Source of the DNA: Spirosoma sp.
Lineage (GTDB): Bacteria > Bacteroidota > Bacteroidia > Cytophagales > Spirosomataceae
Direction: 5' to 3'
NCBI RefSeq assembly: GCF_026391055.1
Contig: NZ_JAPLET010000015.1
Location: forward strand, 496,001-560,000
Length of the DNA stretch: 64,000 nt
Of this stretch, positions 46,210-54,156 are shown one piece after another. A program made the translations under genes and the position numbers. Position 1 is the stretch's first letter. Every line of letters starts with the position of its first letter. The notes beneath the pieces are model-generated. The model was not told where the DNA came from. It was given only the letters and a program-made list of their open reading frames with translations, and made no database searches.

Positions 46210-48612
46210 TCATTCCATTTTTAATGATTTCACCGGATTCATCAGCGCAGCCCGCACGCTCTGGAAACTTACCGTCAGCAAGGCAATGCCCACGGCCAGC
46301 AAACCCGCCAGCGCGAAGACCCACCACTCGATAGTAATCTTATAGGCAAAGTCGTTCAGCCACTTGTCCATGGCATACCAGGCGATGGGGGAGGCTACCA
46401 GCAGCGCTACCCCAACGAGTTTCAGGAAGTCTTTGGAGAGCAAGCCCACAATGCTGAAGACACTCGCGCCCAGCACTTTGCGAACGCCGATCTCTTTGGT
46501 GCGCTGTGCCGTCGTGTAGGCCGATAAGCCGAACAGACCCAGGCAGGCCAGGAAGATGGACAGGAACGCGAAAACGCTGAAAATGCTGCCGGTTCGGGTT
46601 TCGGCTGCGTACAGCTTGTTGAACTCTTCGTCCATGAACGCGTAGGAAAACGGCCGGTCGGGGATGAGCGTCCGCCATTTGCTTTCCAGGAACCGGAGCG
46701 TGTTGGGTAACTGACTTCCCGATAGTTTGACCAACAGAACCTCACCACCATTCTGCGGGAAAAGCGCCAGTGGACCAATCTTTTGCTTCATCGACGCAAA
46801 GTGAAAGTCGGCGACAACGCCCTTGATCACACCAAGCCGCCCGCTCACGTCCAGTCGCTGGCCAATGGCCTGTTGCGGTGTCCAGCCCAGCTCTTTTACC
46901 GCGGCCTCGTTGAGAATAAACCGGCTTCGGGTGAGACTGTCATTATCCGTGCGCGAAATACGGTCCATATCGGCGGCATTTATATTACTGCCCGCAATCA
47001 GTTGCAGACTCATGGTAGGTACATAATCTTCGTCGATGGTCAGTCCGGTTACCATCTTTCGCTGATCGGCCGCCATGTTGGCACTGCGCATCCCATATCC
47101 ACCTTCAACAAACACCGGCGAATCAGACGCCAGCGACACCTGCTGTATGTCTGCATTTTGCCGAAACTCACTTTTTATGGCGGCTATCTTCTCGTTGACC
47201 TGTTTATCGACGGGGAGCATCAGCACATGATCTTTGCTGTAGCCTAATTTCTTTTGCTGCACAAAGGCGAGCTGGTTGCGAACCAGTAAGGTGCTGATGA
47301 TGAGGAAGGCGGTAATGGCAAACTGAAAGACAATTAACGCCCGGCGAAACTGACCGGCGCCGGCAGTTTTCAAATGCCCTTTCAGGACGCGCACCGGCTC
47401 AAACCGCGCCAGTACCAACGCAGGGTAACTGCCTGCTATCAGGCTAACGATCAATCCAATGCCCAGCAATAGCAGGATATTGCGAAGCTCGAACCAACTG
47501 CTAATGGTAAACTGCCGGTCAGACAGTTCGTTGAATACCGGTAACGCCAGAGCCGCCAGCAGCAGAGCCAGCACCAGGGCGAGGGACGTAACGATCACCG
47601 ATTCGCCGATGAACTGTCCGAACAGTTGCCCGCGCAGGGCACCCATCACTTTCCGAACGCCCACTTCCTGCGCCCGCTCTACCGCCCGCGAGGTAGCCAG
47701 GTTGACGTAGTTAACGCAGGCGATCAATAAAATCAGCAGGGCTATGGACCCGAAAATGTAGATGTAGGTCAGGTCGCCATTCGGTTCGAAACTGCCCTCT
47801 ACCTCGGAGTGCAAATGCACCCGACGAAGCGGCTCCAGATTATACGTCAGGTAGCTCCCCGCCGACATTTCCTCCTTGCCGAATTGGGTTTTCATAAATC
47901 CCGGAATTTTGGCCTGTAGTGAACCCATATCTTCGGGTTTACGGAGCAGCAAATAGGTGGCGTAGTTGGATGAAAACCACTCTTCGGTTTGGGCCGCGGG
48001 TAATGTCAGGAAAGACGTCAGCAGGTCGTATTTAATCTGCGAATTGGCCGGGCTGTCTTTCACCACCCCCGTAACGGCATAATCCCGAAACGACCCGCCC
48101 GTATTGATGCGGATCGTTTTGCCAACCGGGTTCTCGTCGCCAAAGTATTTCCGGGCCGTACTTTCTGACAGCACAACCAGGTTGGGGCCAGCCAGCGCGG
48201 TTCGTGGATTGCCTTGCAGAAGCGGAAACGAAAACAGCGTAAACAAAGCAGAATCGGCGAAAACGATCCGCTTTTCGCTGAACTGACGGTCGCCGGTATT
48301 GACCACTCCATCCCGGTTAATGAGCCGGACGCCCGATTCTATTTCCGGAAACTGCCGCCCAAATTCCTTCACGACTTTGGTACCTGTCTGGGGTATTTTG
48401 GCGACTCGGCCTTCCATGCTGTACTCCATCGTGACGCGCACGACGCGGTCGGCTTTCTTCTGGAAATCGTCGTAGCTCAGTTCATGCGTAATGTACATGA
48501 ACAGCAGCAGGCACGAAGCCAGCCCCACCGCCAGCCCGACAATGTTGATACCGGAGAACACCTTGTTCCTCCACAGGTTTCGAATCGCAATTCGGAGATA
48601 GTTAGTTAGCAT
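46210..48612 (-). CDS. P13: FtsX/MacB-type ABC permease
   Basis: Permease of 800 residues starting at the ATG at 48612 (MLTNYLRIAIRNLWRNK). TM1 is followed by THELSYDDFQKKADRVVRV. Domain 1 has NPVGKTIRINTGG. Coupling segments are ERAQEVGVRKVMGALRGQL and TTAQRTKEIGVRKVLGASV. The tail reads NPVKSLKME, where M replaces the usual S or T. Domain 2 has a DMDRISRTDNDSLTRS stretch not obvious in its neighbours. It is 57 bp below P14 and 49 bp above P12, the closest-packed part of the array, so it is almost certainly in one operon with them. Confidence 0.95.
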   Translation of the reverse strand: MLTNYLRIAIRNLWRNKVFSGINIVGLAVGLASCLLLFMYITHELSYDDFQKKADRVVRVTMEYSMEGRVAKIPQTGTKVVKEFGRQFPEIESGVRLINRDGVVNTGDRQFSEKRIVFADSALFTLFSFPLLQGNPRTALAGPNLVVLSESTARKYFGDENPVGKTIRINTGGSFRDYAVTGVVKDSPANSQIKYDLLTSFLTLPAAQTEEWFSSNYATYLLLRKPEDMGSLQAKIPGFMKTQFGKEEMSAGSYLTYNLEPLRRVHLHSEVEGSFEPNGDLTYIYIFGSIALLILLIACVNYVNLATSRAVERAQEVGVRKVMGALRGQLFGQFIGESVIVTSLALVLALLLAALALPVFNELSDRQFTISSWFELRNILLLLGIGLIVSLIAGSYPALVLARFEPVRVLKGHLKTAGAGQFRRALIVFQFAITAFLIISTLLVRNQLAFVQQKKLGYSKDHVLMLPVDKQVNEKIAAIKSEFRQNADIQQVSLASDSPVFVEGGYGMRSANMAADQRKMVTGLTIDEDYVPTMSLQLIAGSNINAADMDRISRTDNDSLTRSRFILNEAAVKELGWTPQQAIGQRLDVSGRLGVIKGVVADFHFASMKQKIGPLALFPQNGGEVLLVKLSGSQLPNTLRFLESKWRTLIPDRPFSYAFMDEEFNKLYAAETRTGSIFSVFAFLSIFLACLGLFGLSAYTTAQRTKEIGVRKVLGASVFSIVGLLSKDFLKLVGVALLVASPIAWYAMDKWLNDFAYKITIEWWVFALAGLLAVGIALLTVSFQSVRAALMNPVKSLKME

Positions 48613-48631
48613 GGGTTGTTGGTGTTCTGTT

Positions 48632-48659
48632 GTAGAGACAGGGCATGCCCTGTCTCTAC
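48632..48659. repeat. GTAGAGAC palindrome, copy 10 (P13/P14 spacer)
   Basis: Perfect 28-bp palindrome of the ACAGGGCATGCCCTGT core type, 10 bp beyond the P14 stop. Confidence 0.9.
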
Positions 48660-48669
48660 GTATTCGTGA

Positions 48670-51108
48670 TCATTCCGACCGCAGCGACCTCACCGGATTC
48701 ATCAATGCAGCCCGCACACTTTGAAAACTCACCGTTAGCAGGGCAATGCCGATGGCCAGCAAACCCGCTACCGCAAAGACCCACCATTCGATGTCGATGC
48801 GGTAGGCGAAGTCCTGCAACCAGCGGTCCATTACATACCAGGCGATGGGCGAGGCAATCACAATGGCTACCAGCACCAGCTTCAGGAAGTCTTTGGAAAG
48901 CAGCGCGACAAGCCCCGGTGTCGACGCGCCGAGCACTTTCCGTATCCCGATTTCTTTGGTGCGCAGCCGAATCACATACATGGCTAAACCCAGCAGCCCC
49001 ATACAGGCGATGAAAATGGCCAGCATGGCAAAGACGCCGAAAATCCGCTGCGCCACCTGTTCGGATTGGTACAACGCCCCCCAATCGGCATCGAGGTATG
49101 AATAATGAAACGGCTGGTCGGGGAGATACCGCTTCCAGACGCCTTCGATCTGGCTAACAACACTACCCGGCGCATCGGCCTGTACCCGAACGACAAATTC
49201 ATTGTTTCTTCGGCCAAAAAGCCGGTCATTCAGCACGAACAGCGGGCTGATGCGCTGATGCAGGGAGCCAAAATGAAAGTTACGGACGATGCCCACCACC
49301 GTGTAGGTAACGGGCGGACCACCGCGCTGGGCAAAGTTGTCGGGACTGGTGATTTGTTTGCCAATGGGGTCTGTCAGCCCGACCTGCTTCACGGCTTCTT
49401 CATTTAAAATCACGGACAGCGAATCATCGAACTGCCGGGTGAACGGTCGTCCGGCCAGCATGTTCATGCGCAGCGTTTGCAGGTACTGGTCGTCGACGAC
49501 ACAGCCTTTGCCGGTTACGGATTCATTCTCGCCATTTTTCCGAAACGTAATCCCGAAGAATCCTTCTTCACCGGGGGCACTGCTGGTAGCGCCGACATGG
49601 CTGACACCCGCCAGTTTAGCCACTTCCTGCTTGAAGGATTCGGTATTCTTGTCCAATGAATTGGCTCCTCTGATTTTAATGACCGACTCTTTCGAGAAAC
49701 CCAGTTCTTTCCGCTGAATGAAGTCCAGTTGACTGAACACAATAATGGTGCTCACAATAAGCAGGACGGAGACCGCAAACTGAAACACCACCAGTCCGTT
49801 GCGTAAGACATGTCCCTGGCGCGTCGAAGAAAACTTCCCTTTCAGCACCTTGATTGGCTCGAAAGCCGACAGTACACCCGCCGGATAGCTACCTGCCAAT
49901 AGCCCAACGGCCACGGCACCACCCAATAACAAGGGCAGCGTTTCCCAGCGAACCAGGGTAAACAGCGTTAAGGATTTTCCGGCCAGCGTATTAAACGGAG
50001 ACAGTAAAATAGCCACCAGTAAAACGGCTATAACCAAGCTAAACAGGCTTAAGAGCACTGATTCTGTCAGAAACTGAGCCGCTATTTGCCCCGTCGTTGA
50101 CCCCAGCGATTTGCGAATACCCACCTCCCGCGCCCGCTCCGACGAACGGGCCGTAGCCAGGTTCATGAAGTTGATGCAGGCAATGAGCAGGACAAACGCG
50201 GCAATGATCGAGAAAATCGACACCAGCGACCGGCTGCCGTTGGGCTCGTGTTCGGCTTCGAGGTGCGAGTCGAGGTGAATGCGTTGAAGCGGCTGTAGGA
50301 AATAAAAATACCCGTTTCCGGCTTTGAGGTAATCCCGGAACGAGACGCCGAACGTGCGCTCCACTTCCCCGGCAGCGTATTTTTCGACAACAGCGGGCAG
50401 CTTCCCTTCAACCGTTTCGGGGCTGGTGTTTGGCTTCAGCAGGAGGTAGGTATGGGCCGAGAAGCTGATATGGTTGGGTGGCTCGGCTTCCGGACCGCGC
50501 GCCGATACCAAAAAATTGAAGGTAAAATGGGCGTTCTCAACAGGGTCAGCACAAACGCCCGTTATCTCCAGCTTCGGTCCCTGCACGATCTCCAGGATTT
50601 TGCCGATTGGATTGGTCGTGCCATACAGGCGGCTAGCCGTGCGTTGGGTCAGAACAACCGTATTCGGACGGGTAAGGGCTTTGTCGGCCTGGCCGCGGAT
50701 AAAGGGCATTTGAAACACCTGAAAGAACGTTGAATCTACGCCCAGGGCACCCCGTTCTTCAACCGTCCGTCCGTCGATTTTAAGCAGAACGGGATCATTG
50801 TTATTGCCGAAAGTAAAGACCCGCGTCGTCTGTTCGATCTCAGGAATCTCCTTCTTCACCGACTGGGCGTATGAGGAGGGTATAATCGCGTATTTCGTAC
50901 TACGACCCGGATACCGTCGTTCCAGCGCCATGCGGTAGATGCGTTCCCCACTGGCCCAATGCCGGTCGTAACTCAGCTCGTCCGTAACATACAGCACAAT
51001 GAGCAGGCAGCTCGCCATGCCAATAGCCAACCCCGCCAGATTGATAGCGGTGTTGGCCTTGTGTTTCGCCAGATTACGAAGGGCGATTTTGAGGTAGTTA
51101 CGCAGCAT
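48670..51108 (-). CDS. P14: FtsX/MacB-type ABC permease
   Basis: Permease of 812 residues starting at the ATG at 51108 (MLRNYLKIALRNLAKHK). TM1 is followed by DELSYDRHWASGERIYRM. Domain 1 has NPIGKILEIVQGPK. Coupling segments are ERAREVGIRKSLGSTTGQI, with S for the usual V, and IRLRTKEIGIRKVLGASTP, which lacks the common AEQ before RTKEIG. The tail is NPVRSLRSE, the only one with R in the third place. TM5 is preceded by the family text KFSSTRQGHVLRNGLVVFQ. It lies 48 bp below P15 and 57 bp above P13. The substrate is unknown. Confidence 0.95.
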   Translation of the reverse strand: MLRNYLKIALRNLAKHKANTAINLAGLAIGMASCLLIVLYVTDELSYDRHWASGERIYRMALERRYPGRSTKYAIIPSSYAQSVKKEIPEIEQTTRVFTFGNNNDPVLLKIDGRTVEERGALGVDSTFFQVFQMPFIRGQADKALTRPNTVVLTQRTASRLYGTTNPIGKILEIVQGPKLEITGVCADPVENAHFTFNFLVSARGPEAEPPNHISFSAHTYLLLKPNTSPETVEGKLPAVVEKYAAGEVERTFGVSFRDYLKAGNGYFYFLQPLQRIHLDSHLEAEHEPNGSRSLVSIFSIIAAFVLLIACINFMNLATARSSERAREVGIRKSLGSTTGQIAAQFLTESVLLSLFSLVIAVLLVAILLSPFNTLAGKSLTLFTLVRWETLPLLLGGAVAVGLLAGSYPAGVLSAFEPIKVLKGKFSSTRQGHVLRNGLVVFQFAVSVLLIVSTIIVFSQLDFIQRKELGFSKESVIKIRGANSLDKNTESFKQEVAKLAGVSHVGATSSAPGEEGFFGITFRKNGENESVTGKGCVVDDQYLQTLRMNMLAGRPFTRQFDDSLSVILNEEAVKQVGLTDPIGKQITSPDNFAQRGGPPVTYTVVGIVRNFHFGSLHQRISPLFVLNDRLFGRRNNEFVVRVQADAPGSVVSQIEGVWKRYLPDQPFHYSYLDADWGALYQSEQVAQRIFGVFAMLAIFIACMGLLGLAMYVIRLRTKEIGIRKVLGASTPGLVALLSKDFLKLVLVAIVIASPIAWYVMDRWLQDFAYRIDIEWWVFAVAGLLAIGIALLTVSFQSVRAALMNPVRSLRSE

Positions 51109-51124
51109 AGGAGAGGGATTTGCC

Positions 51125-51152
51125 GTAGAGACAACGCCTGCGTTGTCTCTAC
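51125..51152. repeat. GTAGAGAC palindrome, copy 11 (P14/P15 spacer)
   Basis: 28-bp palindrome of the ACAACG core type with centre GCCTGC, 4 bp beyond the P15 stop. Confidence 0.88.
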
Positions 51153-51156
51153 CTCG

Positions 51157-53574
51157 TCATTCTGTTTTTAACGATTTCACCGGATTCATCAACGCGGCTT
51201 TTACACTCTGATAGCTTACCGTCAATAGCGCAATAACAACCGCCAGCAAACCCGCTACCGCGAAGACCCACCAGGCAATATCAATTTTATAGGCGAAATC
51301 CTGAAGCCAGTTGTCCATCGCCCACCAGGCTAGCGGAGAGGCAATCAGGATGGCGGCAAATACCAGTTTCAGGAAGTCTTTGGTTAGGAGGGTAACGATG
51401 CTCGCGACGCTGGCACCCAGTACTTTCCGGACGCCAATCTCTTTGGTGCGTTGTTCGATGGTAAGCAGAGCAATGGAGAACAGACCCATGCATGATAGTA
51501 AAATGGCAATGCCCGCAGCGGTCGAAAAGATGGTCGATAACCGTTGCTCTTTCCGATACCAGCGTTCGGTGTTCTCATCCAGAAACGACCCGATAAACTC
51601 CTGTTTTGGCGCAATACTCTTCCAGGCGCTCTTGATGGTTTCCATCGCACCCGTCAGGTTCTGCGGATTTACCCGGACAAGAATGTACTGAATTGGCGCA
51701 CTCGACTCCATTTGCAGGGTAATGGGTTTGGCTTCCTCATGCAGTGAGTACAGGTTGAAATCAGACACGACACCTACAATCTGGTACGATTTATTGTCGG
51801 GCTTAATGAATTTGCCGATGGGATTTGCCTCGCCCAGTGCCTTCGCCATACTCTGGGTAATCAGCACCGCCGAGCTGGAGTCTGTACTGAAGGCCTGGCT
51901 AAAGTCGCGGCCTTTCAGGAGCTTGATGCCCATTGTTTTCAGGTAGTCCGTGTCGATGCGCAGCCAGTCGCAGGTGACGTCCCGTTTGCCGTATTGAAAG
52001 CCAAACATCATCCGTGATGAACTGCCGTCCAGCCCCGCGCCGATGTTCACGCCCGAACCGGATACGGCGCTGATGTTGGGTTGGTTGGCCAGCCGGTCGC
52101 GCATGGCTTTCAGGGCTACGTTGCCGTTCAGTTCGCCACCCACCGGCACGCTGATAACCTGCTCTTTGTCCATGCCCATAGGTCGCTGCTGCAAATAAGT
52201 GATCTGCTGTCGGACTATTATGGTGCAGACGATAAGCAGACAGGCTATGGTAAACTGAGTGATGATGAGTGAATTGCGAAGTACGCCCGGCTTGCTCACC
52301 TTCACCCGGCCTTTCAGTACCTCCACGGCATTGAAGCGCGTCACGAACCAGGATGGATAGCCGCCCGCTATGAGTGTGATGAGCAGGAAACACAGCGCCG
52401 TTACCAGCAATACGGTTGGTGTCAGGAAGTTGTCCAGTGTCAGGTAGCTTCGGAACAGGCGATTGAAGGTGGGTAGCACGGCATACGCCAGCCCCAGGCC
52501 AATGATCAATGCACCGAAACATAACAGCAGTGTTTCACCCCAGATCTGGCCGAACAACTGTGCCCGCTGGGCGCCCAGCGATTTACGAACGCCCACTTCC
52601 CGCGCCCGTGAGAGCGATTGGGCGATGGTCAGGTTAATAAAGTTGATGCAGGCAATGGCGAGAATGAACAGCCCGATGAGCAATAACGTGTAGACGTAAG
52701 TCCGACTAATACCGCCACTGTAGGTTGTTCCCGTATCGAAATGCACATCCCGCATGGGTTGCAATAGCAGACTTCGCTGAAATCCCAGTTCATTTTTTGG
52801 ATACCCCTGTTCCTGCCGCTCTTTGATATCCTTAGCGAAGTATTTATCCATGAAAGCCTGTGTCCGGCGTTGCAGGGTTTGCGCGTCGGTACCGGCTTTC
52901 ACCTGTACATATACATCATGGTTGCCATGGTCCCAGCGGCTTTTAAACTCCTGATAATCGCCCGCATTGTCGCTGCGGATGATTGCATCGAAATCGAAGG
53001 TTGATTTTTTTGGAGGATTACTTACCACACCGGTCACGGTAAATGCCTGCCAGGCGCCGTTCATACGGAGCTGGAGCGGTTTGCCGACGGGGTCTTCTTT
53101 CCCAAAAATATCGTTCGCCATACGTTCGCTGATGACGATGTCGCTCAGGCCGCTCATGACCGTTTCGGGGTTTCCTTTTTTGAGCGGGAAGGAAAACATG
53201 TGAAGAAAATCAGCATCGGCCATGCGGACATCCTTGGTGTAGGTCTGGTTATTGCGCCGGACACTCGCACTCCGGTCGAACCAGCGCGTAGCCCCTTCGA
53301 TCTCCGGAAATTCGGCTTTAAGGGCGGGGGAAATTGGGTACGGCATGGTGCTCCCTCTATCCGTCGTTCCGTCGCGGTTGGTCGACAGGAAGTTTAGTCG
53401 GAAGATGCGATCGACGTCGGTATGGAAGGTATCGTAGGAAAGTTCAAACGTGGCCGTCAAAAACAGAAGCACGCAGGTACCAAACGCCACAGACAGCCCC
53501 ACAACGTTGATGAGCGTATGCGTGCGGTGTTTCCAGAGCGTACGCAGGGCGACTTTCAGGTAATTGCGGAACAT
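51157..53574 (-). CDS. P15: FtsX/MacB-type ABC permease
   Basis: Permease of 805 residues. The start is the ATG at 53574 (MFRNYLKVALRTLWKHR); a 10-codon extension is less likely. TM1 has GLSVAFGTCVLLFLTATFE, in which AFG replaces the common GLA. Coupling segments are SRAREVGVRKSLGAQRAQL and TIEQRTKEIGVRKVLGASV; the tail is NPVKSLKTE. Its start is only 36 bp from the start of the divergent Uma2-like gene, leaving little room for a promoter of its own. It probably depends on transcription from P16 and beyond that crosses the Uma2-like gene in antisense. Confidence 0.95.
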   Translation of the reverse strand: MFRNYLKVALRTLWKHRTHTLINVVGLSVAFGTCVLLFLTATFELSYDTFHTDVDRIFRLNFLSTNRDGTTDRGSTMPYPISPALKAEFPEIEGATRWFDRSASVRRNNQTYTKDVRMADADFLHMFSFPLKKGNPETVMSGLSDIVISERMANDIFGKEDPVGKPLQLRMNGAWQAFTVTGVVSNPPKKSTFDFDAIIRSDNAGDYQEFKSRWDHGNHDVYVQVKAGTDAQTLQRRTQAFMDKYFAKDIKERQEQGYPKNELGFQRSLLLQPMRDVHFDTGTTYSGGISRTYVYTLLLIGLFILAIACINFINLTIAQSLSRAREVGVRKSLGAQRAQLFGQIWGETLLLCFGALIIGLGLAYAVLPTFNRLFRSYLTLDNFLTPTVLLVTALCFLLITLIAGGYPSWFVTRFNAVEVLKGRVKVSKPGVLRNSLIITQFTIACLLIVCTIIVRQQITYLQQRPMGMDKEQVISVPVGGELNGNVALKAMRDRLANQPNISAVSGSGVNIGAGLDGSSSRMMFGFQYGKRDVTCDWLRIDTDYLKTMGIKLLKGRDFSQAFSTDSSSAVLITQSMAKALGEANPIGKFIKPDNKSYQIVGVVSDFNLYSLHEEAKPITLQMESSAPIQYILVRVNPQNLTGAMETIKSAWKSIAPKQEFIGSFLDENTERWYRKEQRLSTIFSTAAGIAILLSCMGLFSIALLTIEQRTKEIGVRKVLGASVASIVTLLTKDFLKLVFAAILIASPLAWWAMDNWLQDFAYKIDIAWWVFAVAGLLAVVIALLTVSYQSVKAALMNPVKSLKTE

Positions 53575-53610
53575 CCTTCTTTTCGTTAAGTTTGTTAAAA
53601 ACAATAAATT

Positions 53611-54054
53611 ATGTACTTCCCTTCTGCAGGCGGTCCTTCCGTTGTCGGCGAAGATCTAGGCGTCTGGGCTCCCGCCGATCATCAGCGGATTATCGCTAAG
53701 TTAACTGTCGGCCTAGGCGTTCTTTATTATCGGGAAAAGGCGATTCACCTTGAACCCTTGCCCGAAACGATGCTCGACGATGCGAAGGCCAGCCTTGTTC
53801 CAGATTTGTCTTTAGTTGATAACGAGTCCAGCGAAACGCCGATCATTATTGAAATCTGTAAGACCGCCGGTTTAAAAGGCGACCTCAGAAAAGTGATTGA
53901 ACTCATTGATGATGGCATTTACGGCATTCGTGAAGGCTTCATTTATAATTACCATACCTGTAAATGGCTTCGATACCGCTTTGGCGATGGTGGCCTGACA
54001 ACCGAGTCGTCATTCTCTGAGATTCTTAACCTGGATTTGAATAGCTTTCTATAA
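53611..54054 (+). CDS. Uma2-like (DUF820) PD-(D/E)xK-fold protein
   Basis: 147 residues from the ATG at 53611. The pattern VPDLSLVDNESSETPIIIEIC, with D65 and E81, then D91 and K94 in KGDLRKVIE, resembles the reduced nuclease core of Uma2-family proteins, which are abundant in some bacteria and mostly of unknown role. The Lys of the usual E-x-K is replaced here (EIC), so catalysis is uncertain. At 147 residues it is shorter than typical Uma2 proteins. It is the only plus-strand gene within the P10-P16 block apart from the 97-residue ORF at 38606, and it is followed by a palindromic element. It was probably inserted into an existing permease operon. Confidence 0.6.
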   Translation: MYFPSAGGPSVVGEDLGVWAPADHQRIIAKLTVGLGVLYYREKAIHLEPLPETMLDDAKASLVPDLSLVDNESSETPIIIEICKTAGLKGDLRKVIELIDDGIYGIREGFIYNYHTCKWLRYRFGDGGLTTESSFSEILNLDLNSFL

Positions 54055-54057
54055 GAC

Positions 54058-54147
54058 GTACCCACGGACTTTAGTCCGTGTTTTATACGTATACAGTCAC
54101 GATAAAAACACGGGCTGAAGCCGAACGCGGCCCCGGCCCGTGGGTAC
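54058..54147. repeat. GTACCCACGG inverted-repeat element
   Basis: Outer 10-bp arms GTACCCACGG/CCGTGGGTAC at 54058-54067 and 54138-54147 enclose a second stem with CACGGACT...AGTCCGTG and a related CACGGGCT copy. It lies between the convergent ends of the Uma2-like gene and P16 and could act as a two-way terminator or be a mobile repeat. Confidence 0.7.
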
Positions 54148-54156
54148 ATGTGTACA

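Noticed and set aside
1284..51152. GTAGAGAC palindromes as ordinary intrinsic terminators
   Set aside because: None is followed by a T-tract in the direction of transcription, and several genes continue within 50 bp.
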